From the NCBI GenBank assembly GCA_008729055.1, contig SDUX01000006.1, forward strand, positions 2,468,842-2,532,841: 64,000 nt of DNA. Reading direction: 5' to 3'. How positions within the stretch are numbered: position 1 is the stretch's first letter; each line of letters begins with the position of its first letter. Both the position numbers and the translations under genes were made by a program. Origin of the DNA: Pyropia haitanensis. Lineage: Eukaryota > Rhodophyta > Bangiophyceae > Bangiales > Bangiaceae. This document shows positions 53,764-64,000 of the stretch, piece by piece. The notes under the pieces were generated by a model. That model saw only the letters and a list, made by a program, of their open reading frames with translations. It was not told where the DNA came from and searched no databases.

Positions 53764-56700
53764 ATGGGCACTGCCAAGCGACGCCGGTGGGATGTGGAGA
53801 CGTCGGAAGTCTCCGACGGCCCGCCGGCCGCGTCGACCAGCTGGGATGCGCCTCCAGCAGCGTCCACCGCCGCCGGTGCCGCCGCCGCCGCCGCTCCCCC
53901 GTCGTCGCGGTCCCGCTGGGACATGACGCCCGACGTGGCTACCACCGCTGCCGCCGCTGGAGCCGCAGACGCCACCCCCCTCCTCAGCACCTTGACTGGA
54001 CCCACCGCATCGGGTACCCCCGTGTCGGCCTCCCGCTGGGACGTGACGCCGGTGGTCAGCAGCGGCGGCAGGCCGGCCGCCGCTGCGGGCGCCGCGACAC
54101 CCGGTACGTCGAGTCGCTGGGATGTCACGCCCGACATGAGTTCCGCCGCGTCTGTTGGGGGCGGAGCGCCCGCCACGCCGTCCAAGCGCTCCCGCTGGGA
54201 CGAAACGCCCGACGTGGCAGCCGGCGCGGCCGCCCCCTTTGGCGGCGCCACCCCTGTCGTTGGTGCCGGCGGCGTGCTGGGCGGGGCGCCTCTGCTGGGC
54301 GGCGCCCGTGGGGTGCCGACCATGAGCGTCGAGGCGCTGGCCGCCGCCCGGGTCGCCGCGGACGCCGCCGCCCGTAGCCGGCCGGTGACGGACGAGGAGC
54401 TGGACGCGCTGCTGCCCACCGACGGCTACAAGGTGCTGTCGCCGCCCGAGGGGTATGTGCCCAAGCGGCGGCGGCCCTTCGCGGCGACGCCGCTGATGAC
54501 GCCGCTGATGACGCCCGTGGTGGGCACCCCCGCCGTGGGCGGTGCCGGCTCTGGCGGCGCCTTTGCCGCCACCCCGCTGTACGTGCTGCCTGCTGAGGGT
54601 GGGGTGACGGCCGAGGCGGTGGGCATCCCCGCGCTGCCGCCCGGCCTCGACGGGATTGAGATGTCGGCGGAGGATTACGCCACGTTTGGGGCCATCCTCG
54701 GGCCCGACGCCAAGGCGGGCGCACCGCAGCTGTCGGCGGCCGAGCAGAAGAAACGGCGCATCATGAAGCTGCTGTTGAAAGTGAAGAATGGGAGCCCCGT
54801 GATGCGCAAGGCAGCCTTCCGGACGCTGTCGGACAAGGCGGTGGAGTTTGGGGCGGGCCCCCTCTTTGACGCCCTCCTCCCGCTGCTGCTGTCGCCGACG
54901 CTCGAGGAGCAGGCGCGGCACCTCTTGGTCAAGGTCATTGACCGGGTTCTGGCCAAGCTCGAGCACCGCGTCCGCCCGTACGTGCACAAAATCCTGGTCG
55001 TTATGCAGCCGCTGCTCATCGACGAGGACTACCACGCGCGCGCGGAGGGGCGGGAGATTATTGCCAACCTGGCCAAGGCGGCGGGGCTGCCGACGATGCT
55101 CGCGACGATGCGGCCCGATATTGACAACCCAGACGAGTACGTGCGCAACACGACGGCGCGGGCGCTGGCGGTGGTCGCGTCTGCGCTGGGTATCCCGTCC
55201 ATGCTGCCCTTTCTCCGCGCCGTCTGCGCGAGCCGCAAGTCGTGGGAGGCGCGGCACACGGGCGCCAAGGTTGTCCAACAGCTCTCCATCCTGGTCGGCT
55301 GCGCCGTGCTGCCGCTGCTCAACCAGCTGGTGGGCGCCATTGCGGCGGGCCTCACTGACGAGCAGGTTAAGGTACGGACGGTGACGGCGCTGGCGCTGGC
55401 TGCCCTCGCCGAATCGTCTGCCCCCTACGGCATTGAGGCGTTTGACGGGGTGCTCAAACCGCTTTGGAAGGGCATTCGGCAGCACCGGGGCAAGACATTG
55501 GCTGCCTTTCTCAAGGCCGTCGGCGCCCTGTTGCCACTCATGGACGCTGATTACGCGTCCTACTACACGTCGGAGGTGGCTGGGGTGTTGAAGCGGGAAT
55601 TCCGCTCCCCTGATGACGAAATGCGGAAGATTGTCCTCGCGGTCGTCTCCCAGGCAGTCGCGTGCGACGGTGTCACGTCCGAGTACGTGCGGGATGAGCT
55701 GCTGGCTGACTTTCTGGCCGACTTTTGGGTGGTCCGCACGGCCGCCGACCGCCGCGCTGCCCGTACACTTGCCGACACTACCGTGGCGGTGGCGGGGAAA
55801 GTTGGGGGGGCGGCGGTGCTCGACCACCTGGCGCCGCTGCTCAAGCACTCGTCCCCGCCGCTGCGGCGGCTATCGGTGGATACAGTCGCGCGGGTGGCGG
55901 CGGATCTCGGACTGGCCGACGTGGACTCCCGTCTCGAGACGTTGCTCGTTGATGGCCTCATTGTTGCGCTCCAGGAGGAGCACGGCGGCCCGGGTGGCGG
56001 TGGCGGTGGTGGTGATGGCATGTCCTCCTATGGCTCTGGGGATGCAGCAGTCAAGGCCGTGTCAACGGTGGTGGCGCAGCTAGGCACCCGTGCGGCATCT
56101 TACCTGCCCCAGTTGGTGCAGCTGGTCAAGTGGCGGCTGAACCACGCGTCGGCCAAGGTGCGCCAACAGGCTGCGGACCTGGTGGGCGGCCTCGCGCCCG
56201 TCCTGGGCGCCTGCTCCATGACGGAGCTGCTGCAGCATGTGGGGGAGGTGCTCTTTGAGTTTCTGGGTGAGGAGTTTCCAGACACCCTCGCGGGAATCCT
56301 CGGCGCCCTGTCGGCTGTACTGGCCGTCCTAGGCGTAGAGCAGATGCGGCCGCCCGTTGGGGAGCTCCTCCCCCGGCTGACGCCGGTGCTGAAAAACCGC
56401 CATGAGCGAGTGCAGGAGAATGCCATTGTGCTCGTCGGCCGCATCGCGCGGGGCGGTAGCGAGCGGGTGTCGCCCAAGGAGTGGATGCGCGTGTGCTTTG
56501 AGCTGCTCGAGCTGCTCAAAGCCCCCCGCAAGAGCGTGCGCCGTGCGGCGGTGGCCACCTTTGGCAGCATTGCCGCGGCGATTGGTGCCGACGACGTGCT
56601 GTCGACGCTGCTCAACAACCTCAAAGTGCAAGAGCGGCAACAGCGGGTGTGCACGACGGTGGCCATCGCCGCCGTTGCGAACGCGTGCGGCCCCTACACC

Positions 56701-57369
56701 GTGGTGCCCGGCCTGCTGCACGAGTACCGCACGCCGGCGCTGAACGTGCAGAATGGGGTGTTGAAAAGCATCGCCTTTCTGTTCGAGTCGATTGGCTCAG
56801 ACGGCCGCGATTACGTGTACTCCGTGACGGGGTTGCTAGAGGATGCGCTCTCTGACCGGGACTTGGTGCACCGACAGACCGCCTGCTCGGCTGTTGCCCA
56901 CATCGCGCTGGGCGTGGCGGGCTACGGCTACGAGGACGCGCTGGTGCATCTGCTTAACTATGTGATGCCCAACGTCTTTGAGACGAGCCCGCACGTGCTC
57001 AACGCGGTGCTGTTTGCGATTGAGGGCTGCACCGTCGCGCTCGGCCCAGCCGTGATCTTGGCTTACCTGCTGCAGGGGCTCTTCCACCCCGCGTCCAAGG
57101 TGCGCGCCATCTACTGGCGCATCTACAATACGCTTTACGTGTACGGGCAAGAGGCGCTGGTGCCCGCGTGGCCCCGGCTGGACGGCCTTGGCGCGGTTCA
57201 CCCCGACGGCCTCCACGCGGCGATCGCGGGTGGCGCCAAGAGGGGCGCCCAGCTGGGCGCGGCGGCCGGCGACGGCGACAGCGGCGGCGAGGCTGGCGCC
57301 GACGGTCACGTGCCAGGGGAGTGGCCGGACAATCGATATGCGCGGCCAGAGCTGGATTTCGTACTGTGA
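53764..57369 (+). CDS. SF3B1: Splicing factor 3B subunit 1 (SF3b155)
   Basis: HEAT-repeat scaffold of the U2 snRNP SF3b complex, binding the branch-site duplex and U2AF/p14. The 1,201-residue protein begins MGTAKRRRWDVETSEVS. Its first 160 residues carry five RWD motifs (RRRWDVE, SRWDMTP, SRWDVTP twice, SRWDETP) of the U2AF-ligand type. LLPTDGYKVL...GYVPKRRR precedes the HEAT array, which runs to the end. Conserved blocks include KKRRIMKLLLKVKNGSPVMR, DEYVRNTTARALAVVASALG, VKVRTVTALALAALAE (the mutation-hotspot repeat region of the human protein), LLNNLKVQERQQRVCTTVAI and the C-terminus YARPELDFVL. It is slightly shorter than the human protein, mainly at the N-terminus. Single exon; a Gly insert lies near 55,990-56,020. 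The start is the only in-frame ATG near the conserved N-terminus. Confidence 0.98.
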   Translation: MGTAKRRRWDVETSEVSDGPPAASTSWDAPPAASTAAGAAAAAAPPSSRSRWDMTPDVATTAAAAGAADATPLLSTLTGPTASGTPVSASRWDVTPVVSSGGRPAAAAGAATPGTSSRWDVTPDMSSAASVGGGAPATPSKRSRWDETPDVAAGAAAPFGGATPVVGAGGVLGGAPLLGGARGVPTMSVEALAAARVAADAAARSRPVTDEELDALLPTDGYKVLSPPEGYVPKRRRPFAATPLMTPLMTPVVGTPAVGGAGSGGAFAATPLYVLPAEGGVTAEAVGIPALPPGLDGIEMSAEDYATFGAILGPDAKAGAPQLSAAEQKKRRIMKLLLKVKNGSPVMRKAAFRTLSDKAVEFGAGPLFDALLPLLLSPTLEEQARHLLVKVIDRVLAKLEHRVRPYVHKILVVMQPLLIDEDYHARAEGREIIANLAKAAGLPTMLATMRPDIDNPDEYVRNTTARALAVVASALGIPSMLPFLRAVCASRKSWEARHTGAKVVQQLSILVGCAVLPLLNQLVGAIAAGLTDEQVKVRTVTALALAALAESSAPYGIEAFDGVLKPLWKGIRQHRGKTLAAFLKAVGALLPLMDADYASYYTSEVAGVLKREFRSPDDEMRKIVLAVVSQAVACDGVTSEYVRDELLADFLADFWVVRTAADRRAARTLADTTVAVAGKVGGAAVLDHLAPLLKHSSPPLRRLSVDTVARVAADLGLADVDSRLETLLVDGLIVALQEEHGGPGGGGGGGDGMSSYGSGDAAVKAVSTVVAQLGTRAASYLPQLVQLVKWRLNHASAKVRQQAADLVGGLAPVLGACSMTELLQHVGEVLFEFLGEEFPDTLAGILGALSAVLAVLGVEQMRPPVGELLPRLTPVLKNRHERVQENAIVLVGRIARGGSERVSPKEWMRVCFELLELLKAPRKSVRRAAVATFGSIAAAIGADDVLSTLLNNLKVQERQQRVCTTVAIAAVANACGPYTVVPGLLHEYRTPALNVQNGVLKSIAFLFESIGSDGRDYVYSVTGLLEDALSDRDLVHRQTACSAVAHIALGVAGYGYEDALVHLLNYVMPNVFETSPHVLNAVLFAIEGCTVALGPAVILAYLLQGLFHPASKVRAIYWRIYNTLYVYGQEALVPAWPRLDGLGAVHPDGLHAAIAGGAKRGAQLGAAAGDGDSGGEAGADGHVPGEWPDNRYARPELDFVL

Positions 57370-57743
57370 GACGGGGTGTGGTTGCTGGGCGTGTCGCCGC
57401 GGTTGTGTCTGTGCGTGGACGCGGTGGTGGTGCCTGACAATCTTTCCTTGCCTGCGCTTGTGTGTTCTTGCCTCATCATCTCGTTTCATGCTCCCGAAGA
57501 GTCTCTCACTGTCGGCCAGGCACGTGGTATCCATCCACGTCACGATGGTTACGAGAACATCGGTGGGCAGTGCTCCACAGATCAGTTGGCTGTGCTTGTC
57601 GTCATGGAATGGGGCCACACATCTCCTAGATTCTTCTTGTTTTCACCCCTTTGTCATTCACTGTCCGTGGTTTGTACACAGCCGCCAAGCGGCGGCCTTC
57701 GGTGATCTTGCATCACTCGAGTCGGAAAAAAAAAAAAAAGAAC
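57370..57743. other. Convergent 3' region between SF3B1 and FAD2
   Basis: No gene. Lower GC, with an A13 run at about 57,727-57,739 next to the desaturase stop codon. Confidence 0.6.
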
Positions 57744-59000
57744 CTACTCAGCCGCCTTGTACGGCGAGCTGTAGTACAAGACCTCGCCCTCATCCTGCAC
57801 AAACTTGCATTGCGTCCACGACCGCCACAGCGCTCGGGGGATGGGCGTGCTGTCCTGCAGGTAGTAAGAGCCGAGCGCCTTCTTCAGCGCCACCGTCGCT
57901 TCTTGGGCGTGGTAAAACGGCATCGTGGAGAAGAGGTGGTGCGCCACGTGGGTATCCCCAATGTGGTGCTGCAGCACATTGTAGATGCCATAATCCCGGT
58001 CAACGGCGCCCACCGCGCCCCGCACAAAGGTCCACTCCCCGTTGCGGTAGTGGGGCACGCGCACGTCCGAGTGCTGGAGGTAGGTGATGAGCACCAGCCA
58101 CATGTTCACAAACAGATAGGGGATGAGGTAGTAGCGCGCAACGGCGGCAAAGCCCCACGTCTGGATCGCGGCGCCAATCGCACCAAACGCCACGAGCAGG
58201 CCCACGTCTGACACGATGATGTCCATCCGGTCCTTGGCCTCAAAAATGGGCGACGACGGGTTGAAGTGGTTCACCCACCGCCCAGGGTGCGCCTGCGACG
58301 ACGTGTTCATGAGCAGGTACGCAGGCCACCCCAGCAGCAGCATCTGGGCAATACCCAACAACTCCGCGACGGGAGCCTCACTCAGGGCCTCGCTCAAAGC
58401 GCCGCCCGACGGCGCAGCGGCAGCGTCCGTGCCAAAGTACTCGGTCTCGGTGTGAGGCACAAACACCTGGTCCCGGTCCATGTGGTTTGTGTTCTTGTGG
58501 TGGTTCCCGTGGGTGATCCGCCAGCTGTGGTAGGGCACCAGCAGCGCCGAGTGGAGCACCAGCCCAAACGCATTGTTGACCGACCGCCACGGAGAAAATG
58601 ACTGGTGACCACACTCGTGTGCGAGAACCCACACGCCCGTCATCACCGCGCCCTGGAACCACCAGTAGGCCGCCCATGCAACAGCACGCACAGGCAGGGG
58701 CAGCCACGCCACGCCGTCCACCGCATGGATGGCCGCGGCCATGGCGGCAATCATGGCCAGATCGCCAGCCAGGTGCGTCACTGAGCGGGCGAGGGAACGC
58801 TCAAAGCAGTGGGCGGGCACCGCATCGCGCAGCTGCTTGATGGTAAACGTGGGGGGGGTCTGCCGCCCGGGTGCGGGCGCCGTCGACACGCCCCGACGAG
58901 TCCGGAGCAGGGGGGCCTTGGTGCCCACAACGGGGGCGAGCTCCTCCGCGGTCAGCGCGCCCGCCAAGTGGCGATCCTCATCGCGCGTGCGGGGCGCCAT
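57744..59000 (-). CDS. FAD2: Delta-12 (omega-6) fatty acid desaturase, FAD2-like
   Basis: Membrane di-iron enzyme that introduces a second double bond into oleoyl chains on the way to linoleate and longer polyunsaturated acids. The 418-residue protein (start MAPRTRDEDRHLAG at 59000) has the three His boxes: AHECGH (H128-H132), HSWRITHGNHH (H158-H168) and DTHVAHHLFSTMP (H351-H355). These are spaced and worded as in FAD2/FAD6-type front-to-methyl desaturases rather than acyl-lipid front-end enzymes; there is no cytochrome b5 domain. Hydrophobic stretches at about 80-120, 142-157, 212-231 and 262-308 give the usual four membrane passes. No plastid transit peptide is obvious, favouring the ER. 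The C-terminus (YYSSPYKAAE) lacks the aromatic retrieval tail of many plant FAD2 proteins. Confidence 0.95.
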   Translation of the reverse strand: MAPRTRDEDRHLAGALTAEELAPVVGTKAPLLRTRRGVSTAPAPGRQTPPTFTIKQLRDAVPAHCFERSLARSVTHLAGDLAMIAAMAAAIHAVDGVAWLPLPVRAVAWAAYWWFQGAVMTGVWVLAHECGHQSFSPWRSVNNAFGLVLHSALLVPYHSWRITHGNHHKNTNHMDRDQVFVPHTETEYFGTDAAAAPSGGALSEALSEAPVAELLGIAQMLLLGWPAYLLMNTSSQAHPGRWVNHFNPSSPIFEAKDRMDIIVSDVGLLVAFGAIGAAIQTWGFAAVARYYLIPYLFVNMWLVLITYLQHSDVRVPHYRNGEWTFVRGAVGAVDRDYGIYNVLQHHIGDTHVAHHLFSTMPFYHAQEATVALKKALGSYYLQDSTPIPRALWRSWTQCKFVQDEGEVLYYSSPYKAAE

Positions 59001-60427
59001 GGACGCGGCGAGGGTTGGGAAGACGGCGACGGCACAGGGGTGGTCAGGCCAAACAGGGACCGGGACACGATGCCAATACAGAGGGGACGGCGGCGGGTGG
59101 TCGTGGGGGAGTGTTCGCGTCGGGATGGAAGCGAGAAGATACGACCACCAACTGCGCAACGCACCCCACCCCCAAAGCTATGATCCCAAACCACACCCTA
59201 CCCCACGGTCCGCCAGTGCGTTGCACCGGCACTACGAAGGGGATGGGCCGGAGGAATGACAATGGGCCGCACGAGCCCACCAGGGGCCCGCGATACGGCT
59301 GATGGTCTGCGGGGGGTGCGGCGTTCGCGGCCTGACAGCCCCCCACGGCCGTCGTGCCCGCAATGAGCGGCTGGCCGCTGCCGCCCCCCACTGCCGACGG
59401 CGGCAAGGACAGGCCCCTTCCCCAGCCGCCGGATCTGATGGGGGGCGGCCGGCGGCCGCAGCTTCGGCCCCCCCCCCCCCCCCCCGCACCCAATCAGCAC
59501 GCCCGCCCCTCCATCGTGGCGGCTGTGTGACGTGGGCGCTCCCGACGGCGGCGGTGGGCCAAGCCCGCCGTCGCTGGCGGCGCGGGTGTGGGGCGGGGAA
59601 CCGCCGCGGGGCGGGCTCATGAGCGAGGTGCGGCGTGTGGGCCATCCATTTCCGGGGCGTGACGAGGGGGGTGGGGTCAGGGAGGGCGTGGCGTCCACAA
59701 GACGAGCGACGGCTGCTGACGCTTTAGGAGGCTACTTTCTTGTCGTTCACATGTCAAGTCCTCTCTGTACACAAGTCGCAGTGCCGTTCCCTCCTTGCTT
59801 GTAATTCTTGAATATTTATGTCAAGGATGCTGTCCCCAGAATGACTTAAACCAACGGTTTTTCGCACGTGGGCGATGGCCCCTTGGTCCCTCTCGCACGC
59901 GGGCGATGGCCCCTTGGTCCCTTTCGCACGCGGCCGTGTATGGACGGGCATCGTACGAGTACCGACCCGGCGGTGTGCGCATGGACGCTTCCCAGTTGAT
60001 CCGCGTGGGACTCCCTCGCACCTGCGGGACAATGGTCGAGGACAGATAAGGAACAGTGAGGGTAGGCGCAAAGTGCAGTAGTGCCGCGCGCCAGTACAGA
60101 GCGCATCCTCCTGCCCTCCCCCCCTCCCCTTCAACTCAATAGCACTTTAGAAGCGCCTCGCATGGTCCGCAGCGGTTGCAGTCACTGCGTCAAAGGACCC
60201 TGCGGTAGACAAGGTACAAAACAAGACAACGGGGCGGAGAATCCACATGCCCGTGAGACCCGTTATGGCAGCGGTTCCTCCACCAGCTTTCCACAACCAC
60301 CTTCGTCAGCTGTGACCACAGGCGTCAAAAATCGCACCCACGTCGCCACAGAGAACCCCGCTTCGTGTCTCCGCGAGCGGTGCGCCTCCATCCTCGCCAG
60401 GTGCACGCCTCCGCACCCCACGCCTCA
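59001..60427. other. Gene-poor 1.4 kb interval
   Basis: The leader of the desaturase gene, then GC-simple sequence with a C run near 59,470, then lower GC from about 59,730. A 31-base tandem repeat is listed separately. No gene recognised. Confidence 0.5.
59863..59934. repeat. 31-base tandem repeat, about 2.3 copies
   Basis: A unit beginning CGCACGYGGGCGATGGCC and ending TTGGTCCCTYT occurs at 59863-59893 and 59894-59924, with a third partial copy after. The copies differ at two positions. Confidence 0.9.
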
Positions 60428-60760
60428 TCATCCCCCGTCGCCCCTGCACTCCCCCACTCGCTCCTTGATGGACGTCACCGCCGTCACTGCCGCATTCGCA
60501 CGCGCCGTTGCGGCATCCGCCCACGAGTCTACCTCCCCCCCAGCCGACTCGGCTAGGGTAGCAATGCTCGTCGCCACCACGCTGAGGCTGCTCAGCAGAT
60601 CATCGCAGGTGTCGTCAAGGGCGTCAAGAAGGGGCGGTAGTTCTTCCGGCTCGGCATCCTCGGCGGCGACCAGGTCCACAGCCAGTGCGTCCATCCGGAT
60701 GTTGATTGAGGTGAGCTGGCTCTCCACCGACGATACCCACTGATCGACGGAGAGAGTCAT
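60428..60760 (-). CDS. Small acidic helical protein, unknown function
   Basis: A 110-residue frame begins MTLSVDQWVSSVESQLTSIN at ATG 60760, directly preceded in frame by a TAA stop, which fixes the start. The protein is acidic and strongly helical, with alternating hydrophobic positions (MDALAVDLVAAEDAEPEELP, then LLSSLSVVATSIATLAESAG, then ANAAVTAVTSIKERVGE), consistent with a short coiled coil or helical-bundle subunit. No family is recognised. The composition is less extreme than the surrounding spurious frames. A spliced continuation cannot be excluded, since the end (ECRGDGG) is weak. Confidence 0.55.
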   Translation of the reverse strand: MTLSVDQWVSSVESQLTSINIRMDALAVDLVAAEDAEPEELPPLLDALDDTCDDLLSSLSVVATSIATLAESAGGEVDSWADAATARANAAVTAVTSIKERVGECRGDGG

Positions 60761-63544
60761 TTAGAGGCGGAGGGAGGGGAGAGAGCAGAGAGGGGGAGGG
60801 CCCAATGGACAGAGGTGGGAGGGCCTCGTGAAAGAGACCCAGAGGAGTCGGGGGCAACAGGACGAGGTCCAGCGATGGGTGCCGAGCACAGGTCCGTCGG
60901 CCGAGCGAAGCGCTTCTGGGGGGCTAAATGCACGCAGACCTCACCTCCCTCGTCCGACGAAAGCCAACCTTCCGCCCCCCCGTCGAATGGGTGCTGTCGT
61001 ACCAATGGCTGCCTTGGACTACGCTCCTCCTTCACGCCTTCAAGCGGTGCAATAATCGTCCGGCGCCTCCACCCCCCCCAGCCACCAGCGATTGCGCGCG
61101 TGGTGGCGGAGGGGGCCCCTCGCATTCCCGCAACGCGGCCACAGCTGCCCACGGGCGTCGGACGTTCCGCCGAAGAACGACGGGGAGGCAGCGGCGGACC
61201 CCCCTGGCCGACGGTGCGTCGAGAAAAGACTAAAAAAATCTCGGAGTCGTTTTGCAACCGCCACCGCACAACGCGCGCAGCGTCGCCGGCATCCCAACGG
61301 GCTCGCGCCGACGGATGGGGGCCCGCGGCGGCCGCCGCCACGGCGTAAGGGATCGGAGCCGCGTCTGTCGTGCGACATCGTTGCGTGACAGAACCATACG
61401 GAACCAGCATTGGGTAGTTTTCTGAATCTTTAATCCTCGTGCAACACGGCAACAAGGTTCCAAAGCCGAAGGCATGTGCCGGAACCAATGTTTTGATGGT
61501 GGCTGATCTGGGCGATGCAGTGCTTTCATCTGTTCTTCGTGGGAGGTGAAACAGTCGTCTATGGCCACTCTGTAAACGAACCGGACTCGTCGGAGGCATG
61601 GAGCTTCTTACTGCTGGCTGACTCACCCAAGTGGCCGGTTTGACCGCCTCTCTGGTGGGTCCCTGCAGACTCTCCACCGCTCCGTTCAGACGCACGCAGC
61701 GAGTGGTCCGGGTGCACCCGCCGATGGCGAGGCCCAAGTGCCGCTCCTCCCGGGCCACAGACCCGCCGTCAAGCTCACGGTCCGCTAAGCATGCAAAATC
61801 ACGACACCCGACCTCCTGCCGCCACTGTCGGCGGAGCCAGCTTCGACAGAGTGCTCGTGCCCCTCCTCACTGGGCCATCCATCATTCTGACGGGGGTGGG
61901 GGTCAGGGGATGCGGGCGCAAGAGTCCCGCACCTCTTGGAGGTCATGGCCTGTCCTGCTGTGCTCGTGTTTCTGGGGATGTCTGGGGAGGCGCACCTACA
62001 TCGCGGTGTCTATAGCCACTGCGAGGGTGGGAGCGGCGGCTGCGCCTTGGCCGCTCGATCATAGAGTAGATGGGATCGAGGTGTGTGAGGCGCGCCGGCG
62101 TCGGGAAGGAGTTGACCGGCGCGGAGATTCCGCCACCCGCGGGGTCCCACCCGCGGGGGCAGGTCATCCATGTGTTTGCCGAGGGGGGGCCTGCTACACT
62201 ACCCCACTGGGTGCGGCGGCCGACGTTCGAGGCTCAATGGAAGCATCGTGCCCAGCCACGCCTCCACTCCTCCGCCCCTCCCCCTACAGTTTGGACTACC
62301 GAAAGCAGAGGAGGCGGGAGAGCACCCTTGTTTTGTTTTCATGCTGCGGGTGACCGGCCACCATCTCTGCACCGGACCCTCCACCGCGCCGTTCACGAGC
62401 CCCATCACGATGATGGCGCAGCGATGATGCCCGCCTCGACAGCAGCCGAGCGTCCACTTTTGCAGCGCACCAGCCGTCGCCTCGCCCCCGCCAGCAGGTC
62501 CGGCTGCCGCCGCTCCCAATGAATCGGCGGGGTGCCTGTCGCAGCTCCCGCCGCACGCCCCAATCACTGAGGCGCCATCGCCGCGCCACGACGGCGTGGC
62601 CTGTGGGTGTTGCGGAGGCCGCCGCGCCCCGCCGCCGGCGGCGTTGCTCGCCGCGTCGCCCACCGCGAGTCCCCCGCCGGCGGCTCGCGCGTCTGGCGGT
62701 CGCGTAATCTCCGCCCCCTCGGGGCTACCGGTCCCACGTGGCGGCTGGCGGGTGCCCCGCAGCGGCAGCCCACTGTACCTGCAAGGGGTCGTCAGCCCAT
62801 GTGTGCCGTCCAGCGGCGGGCCGTCGCCGCCACCGTCCACCGTGAAGAGCGGATTGCTGCGCTTCGCTGCTCCCACCCCGCGGGCTGGGCAAGCCCGCAG
62901 GGCAGCCACGTGCCGCATCGTCGCTCGGCGGGGGGGGGGAAGATTGTTTCAGAGGACGCACCATCCACCGTGGAAGGCGGCGGCCGTTTGATGGTGGAGA
63001 GCGGGGCGCGGGCCGCAGGCGGCAGGCAGCGGGGCCGGAGCTGGCAGGCGGCGGGCGGCAGGCAGCGGGCGGCGGGCAGTGTGCTGGGAGCCCTCCCCCC
63101 GCTACACGTCCGAAGCAGGGCATACGAGCTGTCAACCGGGGACCGTGGGGAATCCGCAGGTGGCCATCGGGGGGCTGCGGGCCCGCAGGCAGGCCTTTGC
63201 ACGTCCAACTATCAAGCGAGCATCAGAGAAGCTCGCACGTACAGCACGACGGCCAAGCGGATAAGACGGGTAAACAAGTCGGACACGGCGGCACGCCAGA
63301 CGCCAACATTGTAGCCTGAGCACCACCATCCGCAGCAGGTGATCCCAGACAAGGCGACGGCCCCATTTGAGGAAATCATACAGGTACGCACAGGGCCACC
63401 GCGCCCGTCACGAAGCACCACAATGCGCACGCAGCGCCCCACTCGCAGCTCTCCGCCCCACAATAAGCCAACCTCCCCAGCCGTGCAATTTCCGTCCCCG
63501 ACGGCACGAAAAAGACAACATCACCGCCCTCCTCTTCCTCCACC
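60761..63544. other. Gene-poor 2.8 kb interval
   Basis: Mixed composition. Overlapping 200-330 codon frames (for example 60,757-61,758 on - and 62,607-63,314 on +) have no motif and inconsistent codon bias. A GGCAGGCGGC-type short repeat spans about 63,013-63,080. Positions 61,370-61,620 have lower GC. Nothing is supported as a gene. Confidence 0.5.
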
Positions 63545-64000
63545 TCAAAAGCCCAGCACCCCCCGCTGCACCACCGCCCCCCGGTGGCGGGTCTCCGCCG
63601 CCGGTCGGGGACGCACGACCACCTCCTCGGCGGTGCCGTCGGCGCCCCCCCCCCCCCCCGCCCCCCCTCCCGCCCGGCGCACCCCCGCATCCACCCCTGC
63701 CCCGTACGATAGCACGCCCACAATCGCCACCAGCGCGGCGAGACCCACCGCCCGCACCACTGCCGCGTACACCTCGGCCGCCGCGGCGGTCGCGGCCACG
63801 TCCGACACGCGGCGGCGGCGGCGGGCGGCCGCCGCGGCGGCGCTGCCGGGCCCCGCCGCCGTCGACGAGCCCACCCGGCGGCCGCCACCGCCACCACCAC
63901 CCAGGCCCCCGCCGCCGTCGCTACCACCACCACCCGCCGCCGAGGAGAGCGGGTAGGCCCCGTCGGCGGCGGCGCCGCCCGCCGACGGCGCGCCCGCCGC
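63545..64000 (-). CDS. C-terminal part of a predicted single-pass membrane protein (partial)
   Basis: The minus-strand frame is open from the window edge to a stop at 63545 (about 151 residues). It reads AYPLSSAAGGGGSDGGGG, a Gly linker, RRRRRVSDVAATAAAAEVYA, then one hydrophobic segment AVGLAALVAIVGVLSYGAG, then a Gly tract and the polar tail RPRPAAETRHRGAVVQRGVL. The Arg cluster before the membrane segment would stay cytosolic. Function not recognised. A G/C run at about 63,646-63,660 could hide a missing base, so the last 30 residues are uncertain. Confidence 0.4.
   Translation of the reverse strand, partial: AAGAPSAGGAAADGAYPLSSAAGGGGSDGGGGLGGGGGGGRRVGSSTAAGPGSAAAAAARRRRRVSDVAATAAAAEVYAAVVRAVGLAALVAIVGVLSYGAGVDAGVRRAGGGAGGGGGADGTAEEVVVRPRPAAETRHRGAVVQRGVLGF

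Noticed and set aside
60757..61758. 333-codon minus-strand frame ending at the start of the small helical protein
   Set aside because: No motif. It covers mixed-composition intergenic DNA and would end exactly at the next ATG only because of the TAA there.
1..64000. CRISPR arrays, rRNA operons, prokaryotic promoters or operons
   Set aside because: No regularly spaced repeats, no rRNA-like sequence; gene structure and protein families are eukaryotic nuclear.

Overview
The window looks like nuclear DNA of a red alga, most likely a bangiophyte of the Porphyra/Pyropia type. The evidence is very high GC with GC3-rich, Ala/Gly-heavy proteins; mostly single-exon genes with an occasional 255-289 base intron near the 5' end; and a gene set that includes a red-algal-style respiratory burst oxidase with extra membrane segments, a RWP-RK-like regulator, a FAD2-type desaturase and a likely plastid-lumen precursor. 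No bacterial operon features, CRISPR arrays, rRNA or tRNA genes were seen.

Layout. 0.5-4.6 kb (-): NADPH oxidase. 8.9-14.3 kb (+): large WD40 plus solenoid coat-like protein (alpha-COP/TWD40-1 type). 15.7-16.0 kb (-): degenerate inverted copy of the gene that follows. 16.8-17.6 kb: an 837-base PIF/Harbinger-like element with terminal inverted repeats, a TGA target duplication and a transposase remnant. 17.9-19.8 kb (+): unknown protein with a bZIP-like basic patch. 22.0-24.2 kb (-): unknown two-exon gene. 27.3-30.1 kb (+): C2H2 zinc-finger protein. 30.5-30.8 kb (+): end of a small lumen-targeted protein. 31.2-32.9 kb (-): two-exon RING E3 ligase. 33-42 kb: gene-poor, with repeats, hairpins and a TIR-bounded gene fragment. 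42.3-45.4 kb (+): RWP-RK-like protein. 46.9-47.3 kb (-): orphan MAPK-like kinase exon.

48-60 kb is a compact housekeeping block: dihydrolipoamide succinyltransferase (+), mitochondrial GTP/GDP carrier (-), malate dehydrogenase (-, two exons), splicing factor SF3B1 (+) and FAD2-like desaturase (-). A small helical protein lies at 60.4-60.8 kb (-). A membrane-protein fragment is cut by the right window edge.

Five reading frames (NADPH oxidase, WD40 protein, bZIP-like gene, 22-24 kb gene and the 38 kb fragment) are continuous only if one base is restored in long G or C runs. All 11 such shifts are in the same direction (one base missing). I read this as systematic homopolymer under-calling rather than true frameshift mutations, so these genes are annotated as intact spans. 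Four genes connect functionally. The E2 subunit and malate dehydrogenase belong to 2-oxoacid/malate metabolism, and the carrier supplies matrix GTP. The NADPH oxidase and the desaturase act in membranes (ROS production and polyunsaturated lipid synthesis).
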